Shown here: positions 47,217 through 58,745 of the stretch, one piece after another
How positions within the stretch are numbered: the stretch's first letter is position 1
How the letters are laid out: every line of letters starts with the position of its first letter
Origin: Hortaea werneckii
Lineage: Eukaryota; Ascomycota; Dothideomycetes; Mycosphaerellales; Teratosphaeriaceae
Direction of reading: 5' to 3'
Length of the DNA: 64,000 nucleotides
Assembly (NCBI GenBank): GCA_037044905.1
Contig: JBAOKB010000071.1
Span: 434,001 to 498,000, forward strand
Position numbers and translations under genes: made by a program
Notes under the pieces: model-generated
What the model was told of the DNA's origin: nothing
Databases searched by the model: none
What the model saw: the letters and a program-made list of their open reading frames with translations, nothing else

Positions 47217-48122
47217 ATGCCACCATCCTTTGCAGAGCAAGCGTATTGGGACCAGCGTTTTCGTGACAATCGAAATGCGTTCGAATGGCTTTTGCCGCCA
47301 CCGGATGTCGCCCAGCTGATCGGGGACATCATCCGGGATGCTTCAATTGATTCGCCCAGGATTCTGCACATAGGCGCAGGGACTTCAAACCTATCATCTC
47401 ATTTGAAAAATCTAATAAGCGATACTAAGGATGTCTGCAATACGGATTTTTCAAAGGAAGCGGTAGCTGTTGGAAAAGCCCTCGAAGCCGAGCAAGTCCA
47501 AGTAGCTGGAGCACCCCATGAGAAGGAAAATGTAAATGAGTGCCTTACTCTCTGGGAGCAATCCGACCATCTATCTGCGGACGATACGAACCAATTGCTT
47601 CACAGCGATGGAAACAATGGTCGGCTCTTCAACACCATCGTCGACAAGAGCACAAGCGATGCCATCTCCTGCGGCCTCGACGTGGAAATCACACTTCCGT
47701 ACCCCATCCACAGCACCACTATCTCGCAAAGCACTCTCGACAGCTCTGTCCGCCCGCACACCGCGAAAGTGCATCCCTTGCACCTCCTAGCCGTCCACCT
47801 AGCCGCTCTGACCGAGCCAGGCAAAGGCCGCTGGGTAGTCGTCTCATACAACGAGGACCGTTTTCCCTTCTTCTCGCCTTTCGTCGCCACTCATGCCGAG
47901 GGCGCACTCCGCGACGATATCATCGAGGCTGGGTTTCCGGATCCCAAACGGCTTTGGACGCTGGTGGAGAAGAGACAGGTCAAGGTTCCGCCGCCGTCTC
48001 CGGATGGTGGGATCGTTACCCAAGCTAGACGCGTTGTCCATACGCCGGATGTGTTTCATTGGGTTTATGTCCTTGCGAGGACGGATGTGGAGTTGACGAT
48101 GCGGGGTTCAGCGGCGGGTTGA
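47217..48122 (+). CDS. SAM-dependent methyltransferase (METTL13/EEF1A-KMT-like)
   Basis: Single-exon protein of about 301 residues from ATG 47217 (MPPSFAEQAYWDQRFRDN). The opening AYWDQRF-N-FEWL is typical of the METTL13-like methyltransferases that modify eEF1A. The SAM-binding motif I is ILHIGAGTSNLSSHL, with an acidic post-I region (CNTDFSKEAV) and a DxxxDKST-type motif (NTIVDKSTSDAI). A C-terminal strand pair (GRWVVVSYNEDRFPFF) follows. An upstream in-frame extension to 47082 looks like leader. The substrate in this organism is not known. No frame break. Confidence 0.8.
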   Translation: MPPSFAEQAYWDQRFRDNRNAFEWLLPPPDVAQLIGDIIRDASIDSPRILHIGAGTSNLSSHLKNLISDTKDVCNTDFSKEAVAVGKALEAEQVQVAGAPHEKENVNECLTLWEQSDHLSADDTNQLLHSDGNNGRLFNTIVDKSTSDAISCGLDVEITLPYPIHSTTISQSTLDSSVRPHTAKVHPLHLLAVHLAALTEPGKGRWVVVSYNEDRFPFFSPFVATHAEGALRDDIIEAGFPDPKRLWTLVEKRQVKVPPPSPDGGIVTQARRVVHTPDVFHWVYVLARTDVELTMRGSAAG

Positions 48123-48727
48123 AAATGTGTGGCGAGACCATGATTTGCATGTTGATTTGGGTGAGGTCAGTCACAGGGCTGATTCAGTAACGCACATGTC
48201 TGTTCCTGAGGAATCAGCATATCATGGAGTAACGTCCTTTGATACGTGGCGGTGGCCTTGATTTGTGGTACTATTTAACCGGATAAATTAGGATGAAAAT
48301 ACACTGAGCTACCTCTCATCGTTTGCGATGCTCGAGCACAGGCTCACCATCACGCTTATGTCTCTGTCGAGAATCCTTCAACGAAATCGCTTACAGGGGC
48401 AATCAATCTTTTTCGCACTCAAGGGCTTAACAGACGAAACTTAGACGACACCACAGATGTGCAGGAGGCGCAACATGGGTATGTAGCGATTCCAATCCTT
48501 CAACGCCACAAAGACCACATGATCTTCCAACCAAAGCCAATCGCCACGCCTGCGCCACGTTCTTTGATGCCAAGGACCCGCTAAGCCCCTCATGACGCAT
48601 GAATGAACTTGGCCTGCCCGCCGAGGACCAGGCCTACATAAACACTTGCCTGCCACGTTGCGACACCACGCCCTTAGTTGCATACACCCTATCTGACAAC
48701 CTAATAATACATTTTTGATCTTGCGAC
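48123..48727. other. Intergenic
   Basis: Promoter of the WW-domain gene and 3' flank of the methyltransferase. No credible gene. Confidence 0.6.
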
Positions 48728-49647
48728 ATGGCCGACTTCGCTCCCCCAGCGGGTCCACCGCCGCCCAAAGTCCCGGAAGGCTGGTAAGTCATGCGCTGAT
48801 CGTTGCGACTTTGCGACTATCAATCGACTTCCCACTCTTCAATCGCACAGCAGCTAATCAACCGCTTCTCTCGCTACTTACAGGAAAGCGGTCTGGAACG
48901 ACCAATACCAAGAATGGTTCTACGTCAACCTCGCCACCAAGCAATCGCAATGGGAGAAACCCAGCGAACATGCCCCTCCACCTGGCGCCCCGCCGGGCTA
49001 CGATCACGGCTCCTCGCAGCCCGTCGGCCCTGAGAAAGGCGGGTATCAGGACAACAACCCCTACCATCAGCCCTACGGCCAAGCCGGCGGTAGTAGCGCA
49101 ATGACGGACGACGAACGCTATGCGCGACAGTTGCAGGAGCAGGAGAACGCCCGCATGGGCGGCGGCAGCAGTCGAGGCGCAAACGATGGGTATTACGGCG
49201 GCGGTGCGCCTGCGCCGCAATACGGCGGCCAGCCGTCGCCGAGTCCCTACGGCTCTGGGTACCTGCCCCCGCGGGAAGAGAAGAGGGGTGGGTTGCTCGG
49301 GAAGCTGAGCTCGAAGCTAGGCGGCAGTAAATCCCATTACGGCGGCGGCGGAGGAGGATATCCGCCGCCGCAGCAGCGGTACGGAGGGAGGCGGGTACGG
49401 TGGCGGGATGTACCCGCAGCAGCCCATGTATGGAGGGCATCCGCAGTACGGTGGGTATGGGCATCCGCCGCCGCGGAGAGGTGGTGGTGGGATGGGTATG
49501 GGCGGCGGTATGGCGCTCGGTGCCGGTGCCGGTCTGCTGGGTGGTGCTATGATCGCGAGCTCGATGGATGATGAGCAGGAGGCTTATCAGGAAGGGTATG
49601 AAGACGGTGGGGGCGGTGATGATGGTGGTGACGACGGTGGCGAGTAA
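48728..49647 (+). CDS. WW-domain protein with Gly/Tyr/Pro-rich tail
   Basis: Exon 1 (48728-48783) codes MADFAPPAGPPPPKVPEGW; the 110-nt intron (48784-48893) splits the first WW tryptophan codon. The WW domain is AVWNDQYQEWFYVNLATKQ followed by SQWEKP. Then come DDERYARQLQEQENARMGGG, many GGYGGG/PQYGG repeats, a glycine-zipper hydrophobic patch (GMALGAGAGLLGGAMIASSM) and an acidic end. The layout is that of yeast Wwm1, a metacaspase-interacting WW protein; orthology is inferred from architecture only. The frame shifts by +1 in the GGG at 49386-49388; one G fewer would give RYGGGGYGGGMYP. About 269 residues. Confidence 0.8.
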
Positions 49648-50003
49648 GGGATTTGGGTGACTTGGGTGGTTTACGAGTGATGAGCGATGCGGGTATACAA
49701 TTCTGTACAGTGATTTTAATATTGCCATAAAGCTCCGTTCCTGTTCATGATAAAAGGACTTCAATGGTATTTATGGATATAGTTTCGCTCTCGCATCTTC
49801 CGAAAAGACCTGGTTATTTGAAATTGTCCGTTGGGATAGTCTGAAAAGACAGATCCGAGCCTTTAAGATAAAGATATGGTGGCAATCATCTATGTTTCAA
49901 AGTCATATCTCGTTATGCAGGCCATTGCCCACGAGTTGTCGGGCACGCACATGCCCAGACGCTCTTCTATCGTACATCTATTCAGATCGTCATGCAAATT
50001 TTC
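49648..50003. other. Intergenic between convergent genes
   Basis: 3' flanks of the WW and Fes1 genes. Nothing else seen. Confidence 0.6.
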
Positions 50004-50652
50004 TCACGCGCCCTCCCTCGCAGCCTGATCTCTCAACGTCTGGATCAGCTCATCCACCGAATCCATATCTCCCGCCTCCAGCCCTTTCCTCTTCCAACGC
50101 TATCAGGCAGCGCGCCCTCCAACTCGTCCAGACCCGGCTGGAAATTCCTGACGTGACTGCTCAAAGCATTCACAGCTTTCTTCCGAGCCGTCTTATCCTC
50201 GTCTTGCACTGCCTGCTTCGCCAGCTTCGACACCCCACCCAGCGCTTGTAACCTTTCCTGGCTCTTGACATTGTTCTGCACAGCCGTGCTGCAGCACCAT
50301 GCCGCCATAGCCCGACAGTCGGCGATCTCGGACTCTAATTGCTGGATCAGCGGTTGCCATAGCCCCATCGGCTCCATGTTATTGGCGTTGTCCAGCTGCT
50401 CGATCAGCTGCTCGAAGTTGTCCCATGCGATGAGCTTGTTCTCGAGATCGACTTGGAGAGCGGGGCGACGATCGCGCTCATGGCTTCGCGCATGAGGTCT
50501 GCGTCTGAGGGCCCGCCCATGAGCTCCGCGATCATTTTGCTGTTGATCCCGCGGGACGGGTCCCGGTCTTGTTGGTTCGGGTCATTGCGCGCTTCTTCGG
50601 AGTTCTCGATGGACCATTGGAGGAGTTGGTTTAGTGAGCCTTGGTCGGCCAT
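50004..50652 (-). CDS. FES1: Fes1, Hsp70 nucleotide-exchange factor
   Basis: Fes1 releases ADP and substrate from cytosolic Hsp70 (Ssa) through an armadillo-like fold. The start ATG at 50652 gives MADQGSLNQLLQWSIENSE, the conserved N-terminus. IAWDNFEQLIEQLDNANNME and CRAMAAWCCSTAVQNNVKSQ are family hallmarks. Two breaks each imply one missing base: 50456-50460 (joining SAIVAPLS to QVDLENKL) and the TTT/CCC runs at 50082-50087 (joining to GLEAGDMDSVDELIQ). The stop is then TGA at 50004-50006. With both allowed, the protein has 216 residues, normal for Fes1. No intron. Confidence 0.92.
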
Positions 50653-51885
50653 GGTGACGGTGGAGGATTTTGCGTGCGGTTTGGTTCGAAGTCCAGTTGA
50701 TTTAGGAAAAGTGTGCACTGCAGTTGGTAGATGTTGCAGACTCAAGAATCTTTTGCGATATTGGGTGTCGCGTTGCTATTGGTATAGTATAGTAAAGATT
50801 CGTTTGGACTGAATTCGTATCTATGTCTGAAAAGTAGAGCTGGAAGGTTTGATGTAGTACCAAAAGCAGTCATTCACTCAAGAATATTTTGTGACGCACG
50901 GTGACCGAACTCACGAACAGAGAAGTTGCGCGATGACGCTAGGGCCAGCGAGAGCTTTCTCTAAGTTTCTTCGCTTTCCTGGAGCTCTACAGCATGGCAC
51001 GTGACTGTAGAAGAGCAGAGCACTCGTTCAGAAGTTGCTTTACGCCGGTGGCGGTAGTGCGAGACTCATCAGTAATGGCTATGTATCAAAGTCTCATAAT
51101 TTTCGTTTGCCAGTACGCCAATTCGCACTCGTCTCGCAGAATATCATGCGTGAACTCTAGCAAGATAGCCCCACTACGACCCCGCTTGACACGTGCACGG
51201 AATCAGGGACAGTAATTTATGAGCTGGATGGACAAACAAAAAGGGGGTTGGCGCAGGCAGGCGAACGACGTACGAGAAATAAGGGGTAGGTAGTATCAGA
51301 AGTAGGAGTGCTCGGGCTGAAGCTTTGGGTGTCAGTCTCGTCAGTGTGCAGATTAGCATATCTCGCCCAGCCTAAGCTTCGGATTCCTGCTTGCTGCAAT
51401 GCGGCGTCAGTGGCAGTGTACGAAGTCTTGGCAACGCAACGTGGACGGTTGCGTGGACGCAGGCAGACATTTAGCAGTCCAAGTAGAACAAGTCTAGGAG
51501 TAGGCAGCGAATAGATTTAGTAAATGATGGAAGCTCTCTTTAATTTTAGCACAGTACCTCGTCCCCTTGACCACTGCAGAAAAAAGGACATTAATACCGT
51601 ATTAATTCTTCTCGAAGCCGTTCTCGCCCCGGCGACCATTTCCCCCAATCGGCAAGGACGGAGGCTTAGTTAGCAAGCGCGAAGTCGCCTCCCGGCTGGC
51701 CAACCCACAGCCCAAGCCGTGCACTTTCCTCTCACCGATCACAATCCGACTCCACCCTTCCACTTCCACCACCGGTACCTTGCAGCCACCTCCTCTCCAT
51801 CACCTTTACGTCCAGCTCTTGCGCCCACCAGGAGCTTCATCACCCACTTACCACTCCGTTTTCCACTCGCACAAACACCGTCGCC
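50653..51885. other. Intergenic, Fes1/actin divergent region
   Basis: 1.2 kb without a credible gene. From about 51715 to 51885 it becomes strongly pyrimidine-rich (CT blocks), the usual form of a highly expressed fungal promoter and leader, here for actin. Confidence 0.65.
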
Positions 51886-53459
51886 ATGGAGGGTAAGCTC
51901 AAGCAATTTCCATTGCCGCGCCATGTCCGCCCACCGCCCGATGCGATGAACACGGGGCGGAGCGCAATGGCATTGATGAACTGGAAGGCTGACTCAATTG
52001 GCGTTTACAGAAGAGGTCGCGGCTTTGGTCATTGACAATGGGTAAGATCACACCCCAACACCCCCTCACCCACCGCCGCTCCACGCGAAGCTGCGGAGGC
52101 ATCTGTCTCGACGTCATATCATCCGCATCACCACCTATCGCCCCTCGAGCGGCGGACGTAATCATATGAGGAATTGGACATGAGGCTGACACCGATGGCA
52201 GCTCCGGTATGTGTAAGGCCGGTTTCGCCGGTGACGACGCCCCGAGAGCTGTGTTCCGTAAGTTTGACACCTGTTCACCCTACACCACCCCGTAGCAGCA
52301 CACTGACGCCAATGTAGCTTCCATTGTTGGCCGACCGCGCCACCATGGGTATGATATCCCTTGCCCCCATCCTCTCTCGTTCACCGCCTAACAAGAGCAC
52401 AGTATCATGATCGGTATGGGTCAGAAGGACTCGTACGTCGGTGACGAGGCACAGAGCAAGCGTGGTATCCTCACCCTGCGATACCCCATCGAGCACGGTG
52501 TCGTCACCAACTGGGACGACATGGAGAAGATTTGGCACCACACCTTCTACAACGAGCTCCGTGTCGCACCAGAGGAGCACCCGGTCCTGCTGACTGAGGC
52601 TCCCATCAACCCCAAGTCCAACCGTGAGAAGATGACCCAGATCGTCTTCGAGACCTTCAACGCCCCCGCCTTCTACGTTTCCATCCAGGCCGTTCTGTCC
52701 CTGTACGCTTCCGGTCGTACCACCGGTATTGTGCTGGACTCTGGTGACGGTGTCACCCACGTTGTCCCGATCTACGAGGGTTTCGCTCTGCCGCACGCCA
52801 TCTCCCGTGTCGACATGGCTGGCCGTGACCTGACGGACTACCTCATGAAGATTCTGGCTGAGCGTGGTCACACCTTCTCTACCACCGCCGAGCGCGAAAT
52901 CGTCCGTGACATCAAGGAGAAGCTCTGCTACGTCGCTCTCGACTTCGAGCAGGAGATCCAGACCGCCAGCCAGAGCTCTTCCTCGAGAAGTCCTACGAGC
53001 TGCCTGACGGCCAGGTCATCACCATTGGCAACGAGCGTTTCCGCGCTCCGGAGGCTATGTTCCAGCCGAGCGTGCTGGGTCTGGAATCTGGCGGTATCCA
53101 CGTCACCACCTTCAACTCCATCATGAAGTGTGATGTTGACGTCCGTAAGGACCTCTACGGCAACATTGTCATGGTAAGCTAAGCAATTGGGACTAACCTT
53201 GAAAGCCTGTCGCTAACAATATGTCTAGTCTGGTGGTACCACCATGTACCCAGGTATCAGCGACCGTATGCAGAAGGAGATCACTGCTCTGGCCCCATCC
53301 AGCATGAAGGTCAAGATCATCGCCCCGCCGGAGCGCAAGTACTCTGTCTGGATCGGTGGTTCCATCCTGGCCTCCCTCTCGACCTTCCAGCAGATGTGGA
53401 TCTCGAAGCAGGAGTACGACGAGAGCGGTCCCTCCATTGTGCACAGGAAGTGCTTCTAA
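51886..53459 (+). CDS. ACT1: Actin
   Basis: Actin, with six exons: 51886-51892 (only 7 nt), 52011-52041, 52202-52257, 52318-52348, 52403-53173 and 53229-53459. The introns (118, 160, 60, 54 and 55 nt) are GT-AG, and the 5' clustering is typical of filamentous ascomycetes. Sequence such as [47 protein letters not shown] and the end [11 protein letters not shown] is diagnostic. At 52981-52982 the DNA reads TCTTCCTCGAG where TCTTCCCTCGAG is needed to code [13 protein letters not shown]. With that base the product has exactly 375 residues, the universal actin length. Actin is essential, so the lesion is very probably an assembly error. Confidence 0.98.
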
Positions 53460-54228
53460 GCGCAGTCCTCTGCGCAACGAGTGTGACGGCAGCGAAGGAC
53501 GACATCCACTGGTAGCTTATTCGCGCGAATACGGCAAGCAAAAGAAGCAACAAGATGCGATAAGCGGATTCAGCGTGAGAGTGGGTTGCAGCGAGTTTGA
53601 AAGTGCGCAGGCGAGTCTATTACACTCGAGTGTTGGCGAGTGGTGGTCTAGATGGGCAGCAGGCATGGCGTTCATCAATCATGTGCTTGACTACTTGAAG
53701 CAATTTTTGCACACTAGACTACGGCTTATGCTTGCTTGATGTATGCCTCCCTTAACGGCGCTGATTATGCAGAAAAGTGGTATGCGGACTTGATTCTACT
53801 ATTGCTTGTTGTGATTCTCATTTGACGAGTCCGTGCTTTGTCCGTGCTGTCTGCCCGGTGATATCAATTTTAGTCTGGCCTCGTCTCTTTGAATACCCAA
53901 TACACATGTTTCGTGCTCGTGTGCATGCCTTTCAAGAGAATGGCATGCTTGCCGGTGATAATACTGCCGACTTCTACACGCAGTCAGAGCGGGTTTGCAC
54001 CGATGCTAGGATGACGTATGTTGCGATCTTCGAGATCTGAAGCGAATGATATCGCATGGCGAACACTTTTCGCACTTGCCACTGGAGAAGTATATTCATT
54101 TGTTATCTCCTCATCCCCTCCTCCTGTTCATCTTTACGATATTGAAAGTGGCTGCACGAGCTATCCCTCGCTTCCCAACACTCACAGCGCCATCTCTTAG
54201 AGCTCCCACTTTACGGCAGTACGCCACC
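53460..54228. other. Intergenic
   Basis: 3' flank of actin and leader of the oxidoreductase. The oxidoreductase frame is open from ATG 54046, so the gene might start there. Confidence 0.55.
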
Positions 54229-55559
54229 ATGGCGGCCAACGGCGACGGCAAGAAGAACATTGTCATAATAGGCGGCGGCATCATCGGCTGCACCTCTGCC
54301 TACTTCCTAACGCGGCACCCTCAATACAACCCTGAGAAACACAAGATCACACTCCTCGAAGCCTCGCAGATTGCTGGTGGCGCATCGGGCAAGGCAGGAG
54401 GCCTCCTCGGCCTATGGGCATACCCAAGCAGTATTGTTCCGCTGAGTTATAAGCTACATAAAGAGTTGAGCGACGAGCATGGCGGCGAGGAGCGCTGGGG
54501 TTACCGGGCGGTACATTGTGGACAGGTCGACTGTGTAGGACGACACATCACTGGCGGTGGGCCAACCGTGGCTGGGAAGGAAGACAGACCTACAACAGGC
54601 GAAAACGGCGATCTTGATGGCAAGGACAGCCATGTCAGTCTGCAGAAGCGGTCCAAGCAGGCGCTTAGCAAGCTCAGGGCTGCTGGTGTGCCGGCGGATC
54701 TGGACTGGTTGGATCCCGAGGGGTTGAAGTATTATGATGAGATGGGCGATCCGAGCACGACGGCTCAGGTGCATCCGTATCAGTTCACTACGAGCATGGC
54801 TGAGCTGGCGAAGGAGAAGGGGGTGGATATCAGGACCAACGCTGCTGTGAAGAGCATCAGGTATACTTCTGACGGCGGGGGAGTGGAAGGCGTGGTATAC
54901 GAGGATAAGCAGACTGGGCAGCAGGAGACGCTAGAAGCAAGCGATATCGTCCTTGCGGCTGGGCCCTGGACGCAGCGCATTATGCCTTCAGCTCCTATCG
55001 CGGCCATGCGAGCGCACAGCGTGACGATCCGTCCTTCGAGACCTGTCAGCGCCTACGCGCTCTTCACCGAGATCAAGCTCCCCAAGGACTTCGCCCGCAC
55101 CAACGAAGTCAACCGCGGCAAGGCCTCAACAAGACCACCAAGGCCGGTCGCGGCGAGCAGATCGTCGCCCCGGAGATCTACGCCCGTCCGAAGAACGAAG
55201 TCTACGCGTGCGGCGACGGCGACCGGCTCGTGCCCCTTCCCACCTCGAGCGACCTCGTCGCCGTGGACGAGAGCCGATGCCAGGACATTGTCGACTACGT
55301 CTCCTCCATCTCCGACGAGCTCAAGCACGGCGAAGTCACCGCACGGCAAGCCTGCTATCTCCCCAGCGTCAACGCCGCAGGCACCGGCGGTCCGCTGATC
55401 GGTCATACGGGCGTCAAGGGCCTGGTGTTGGCCGCGGGTCATACGTGCTGGGGGATTCAGAATGGACCGGGCACGGGTAAGTTGGTGAGCGAGTTTGTGT
55501 TTGATGGTCAGGCCAAGAGCTCGAAGACTATGGGGCTCGATCCGAGGATTGTTTTGTAG
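54229..55559 (+). CDS. FAD-dependent (DAO-fold) oxidoreductase
   Basis: Member of the DAO family (PF01266), closest in kind to yeast Tda3. The ATG at 54229 has an ideal CCACCATGG context and precedes KKNIVIIGGGIIGCTSAYFL, the FAD-binding beta-alpha-beta. TLLEASQIAGGASGKAGG is the second FAD contact, and GHTGVKGLVLAAGHTCWGIQ the C-terminal one. An in-frame ATG at 54046 would add 61 residues with a hydrophobic stretch and an Arg/Ser-rich end, possibly a targeting leader. One G is missing at 55122-55123: GGCAAGGGCCTC would lead into LNKTTKAGRGEQIVAPEIY. About 443 residues from 54229. Yeast Tda3 acts in endosome-to-Golgi traffic; the reaction is unknown. Confidence 0.82.
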
Positions 55560-56149
55560 ATTCTCTCTAGGTGTAGATATTAGGGATTGGATTGATATAC
55601 TTTTATGAAAGGTACGTTATCTTGTAGGCCCGGTTCTGGCCGTGCAACATCTTTTTTGGTTTGGTTTTCTGTGCCGTCGCATCAAGGCGGACATTCTCAA
55701 AATTGAAACGGGGGAGTAAGGCAACATGTCCTTCTTCTGGCAACGACTTTCAGATCACCGACCATCCCGCAGTGGCCTTATGGAGCGACCAGGAGCAGGC
55801 GCATCTGGAACTTAAGAACTTTTCGAATGGTAATCGCCTGACAGGATCGGTGTCACTGCTCAAAATCGCAAATCCATCGTGCGCGCGTGCTTGTGCCCAC
55901 GGCAGCTGGGTTGAGCAGTGGCCATCTCACCCATATCCAAACCCGGGTTGGCACTGAAACAGCTACCTATCTTTTCCATTCAAGTGGTTCGCCCGCTGCA
56001 GATTTCCCACCACCATGGTATTGTGGGAAACATCATGTTTCTACCGGCCGTAATAGAGTTCGGGATCCTGAAGATGCGGCCTTAAGAGCTGGCCTTTATA
56101 TCGAGGACGCCCACGGCTTCGCCCAGTCACATCCGGTTCATGGTCCACC
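55560..56149. other. Intergenic
   Basis: 590 bp between two plus-strand genes. No credible gene. Confidence 0.55.
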
Positions 56150-58745
56150 ATGCGTCTTCTGTGCTGGCTGCTGTGTCTCAGCGGCGCATCAGCCGCCGTG
56201 ATTCCACTGAGCGCCCGTAAGGGTGCTGATACGCTTCCCTCTCGAGAGGAGACGACGCTGGTGGATCTCAGCGGCACTTCAACTGCGGTAGTCCCACTGA
56301 GCGCCCTAACGGCTGCAGATGCGCCTCCCTCTCGAGGGGAGCTGCCCTGGTGCGTCTCAGCGGTGCACCAGCCGCCGTGATCCCACTGAGGGCCCGTACG
56401 GCTGCAGATACGCCGCCAGCCTCTCAACTCTTGCCGCCTCCTCCTCGGCCACTCTCCTTCAAGCAGAACGATACTGGGGATACGTGGTTCATGCCGCCCT
56501 ACTACAAACCTGACGCCAAAGCTGGGATGAATCATGCCAACCGGCCCCCAGGTAAGGGATATCCGTTCGACGAGACACGCCCGGTCGATGATGCTATGGA
56601 TGCATACTGCATGAGTAAGAACGAGAAGTCCGCCGAAGCGATCAAGACAGATCTTTGTCAGTCGTGGCTTCGGAAGCAGTGCTCTCACCTGCGACAGCCG
56701 GAAATCGACCACGGAAGTGTAAGGCAGTGGCACTGTGACCACTGGCTCTACGCGGGATGCGATGCGACATGCAAGAAGGACTTCTATGCTCAGACGGGCT
56801 TCGCAGCAGCAGAGGCTGGGCTCAGCGTTGTTTATGCTTTGTACAACGTCACTCCTGCCAATTCGCTGTCAGGGTACGAGCGAAAGTGGCTTGTCAATAC
56901 TCAACGGGCGGTCCGGATCAAGGTGGCGAAGCAGACGGCTCTTCAGCTACCTGACTTCGCGATGAACGATGCGTGCGAGACGGGCTGTCGACTAGCCATG
57001 GCTCAGGCTGTTGAGCGCAGAGCGGCAATTGCAGCTATGGTGATAGGACGACACTTGGTTTTCAAGAACGCTGATCTCATGGCTCCTCAGAATGTCGAGT
57101 TCAACACTGCGGTACTGAATGCCACTATCCGTGCAATGGGAACCCGGAGAGATAAGACGACCGTTCCTCTAAGCAAAAGAGGGATTGATGACGACTTCGA
57201 CGACTTCGAAATGACTCAGTCTTTCTACAACGCACTGGTGGCCAGAGGTGAGCTTCTAGAGGCCCGTGGCTTGTGGAACCCGCTAAAAGGCATGGGAAGA
57301 ATTGGAACCAAGCTCAGTTCCCTGACTCAAAGGCTCTTCACGCGTATTATGACTGTTTGTCGAGGCATGGGGAGTCGTGCTCGCCAGGCTGCAAACGAAG
57401 ATGAAGGCAGAGAAACCACAGTACAATTTGCAGAGCCACCACCTCGCGGGGCTGGAGAAGACGCACCAGAGGCGGAATTCGGTCTTCCTGGAGAGACAGC
57501 CCCGGAACAGATTGCGGGCGAAGGAGGATCCACGTTCACTCTTGTCGGCTATTACCCTGTTTCGTGGTGGGAGGAGATCTCCCCAGAAAGCGGAGAGTAT
57601 TATCAAGATGGTAGACCCGTATGGGAGGAACTCCGGGAAGCGCAGTGGCCGGACGAGGATTACGGCACGGATATTGCTTTGGAAATGTGGAATTACGACA
57701 ACCAAGGCGATATTGTACTAGATCGGGCTGTGTACCCTCTTGACGAAAACATGGATGACGCCCCCAGCGAAGATGATTCGGACGTCGAATATGACCCGGA
57801 ATCGCCGTCACTAGTCGAAGAGCTGCTGGACTATCCCGTATACCCCGATCCAAGGCTTGCGAACGAAGACAACGAGTATATCCTGGCTCCCGATGGCCGC
57901 GCGATGCAGGATTGGAGCGTGCCGATGGAAGTTTGGCTTCGGTCTGTCAGCAATTATGAAGAAATGCTTGCATTGAGAGCGGAGGCGAACATGGAATTCG
58001 TCCAAGGGGCACTCAAGCAGCTTCCTGAAGGCGCCGAGACCCCTGTTCAACCGAGCGAGTGGCTGGAGCAATGGCTCGAGGACGCCAAAACTTCCTTCGA
58101 ACCAGACCCGGCTCCCCCGGAAATCAAGCCACTACCAGAAGATCCCCCCGATTCTGACGCGAGCGATTTTCAACAACCCTGGGATTCGGACGAACTCACA
58201 GATGATGAAGAAGAAGATCAAGATGCAAACGAGGACCTGGATGGAAGTGGGGAACCACATGAAAACGAAAATCCAGATTATGTCGAGGGTTCTGGACAAG
58301 AGGGCAGTGAAGGTGAAAACGAGAACTCAGATGAAGATGAGAACTCAGACGAGGACGAGAATCCAGATGACTCAGGAGCAGATGAAGACGACAATCCGGA
58401 TGCATCACAAGCAGATGAAGACAAGAACGCGGATGATTGGGAAACAGACGAAGGCGAGGATCCAGAAGGCGCAGAAGCAGATGAAGGCGAGGATCCAGAA
58501 GGTTCAGAAACAGGTGTAGCGGAGGAGGAAGAAATCCAAATGCCCAGACGGACGTAGTAGAAGAGCCTGGTGCCGGGTCAGAGACAGGGATAGTAGATGG
58601 GTCGGATGTAGTAGGTGAGGACACGGGAATCGTCGATGTAAGTGGCGCAGGCTCTGAAGGGGGTTCTGAAGGCGGCTTTGACGTCGAGACGGAGACGGAG
58701 ACTGATCCTGAAACCAGCAGTGACTTTTCAGGCGAGTTTTATTAA
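56150..58745 (+). CDS. Repeat-rich acidic secreted protein, unrecognised
   Basis: The ATG at 56150 in CCACCATGC context gives a clear signal peptide (MRLLCWLLCLSGASA). Three 90-bp N-terminal repeats follow (see 56177), then a Cys-containing domain (DAYCMSKNEKSAEAIKTDLC, RQWHCDHWLYAGCDATCKKD, NDACETGCRLAMAQ) not recognised by me. A moderately acidic region follows, then a long Asp/Glu tail with DENSDEDENPDD and EGEDPEGAEADEGEDPEGSE repeats. Two breaks each imply one missing base: CCC at 56345-56347, where repeat spacing also drops from 90 to 89, and AAA at 58538-58540. Beyond the latter the tail continues NAQTDVVEEPGAGSETG and ends SGEFY at 58745. About 864 residues. A cell-wall or extracellular role is plausible, but no function is claimed. 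Confidence 0.7.
56177..56440 (+). repeat. Three 90-bp tandem coding repeats
   Basis: Copies begin CTCAGCGG near 56177, 56267 and 56356 and run through CCACTGAGCGCCC, GCTGATACGC and CTCTCGAG. Each codes LSG-S-AAVIPL-ARTAAD-PPSR. They directly follow the signal peptide. The first two copies contain near-palindromic CCCTCTCGAGAGG. Confidence 0.85.

Noticed and set aside
56041..56742. 233-residue minus-strand open frame with internal repeats
   Set aside because: It mirrors the 90-bp repeats of the secreted gene; the plus strand has the signal peptide and continuing frame.
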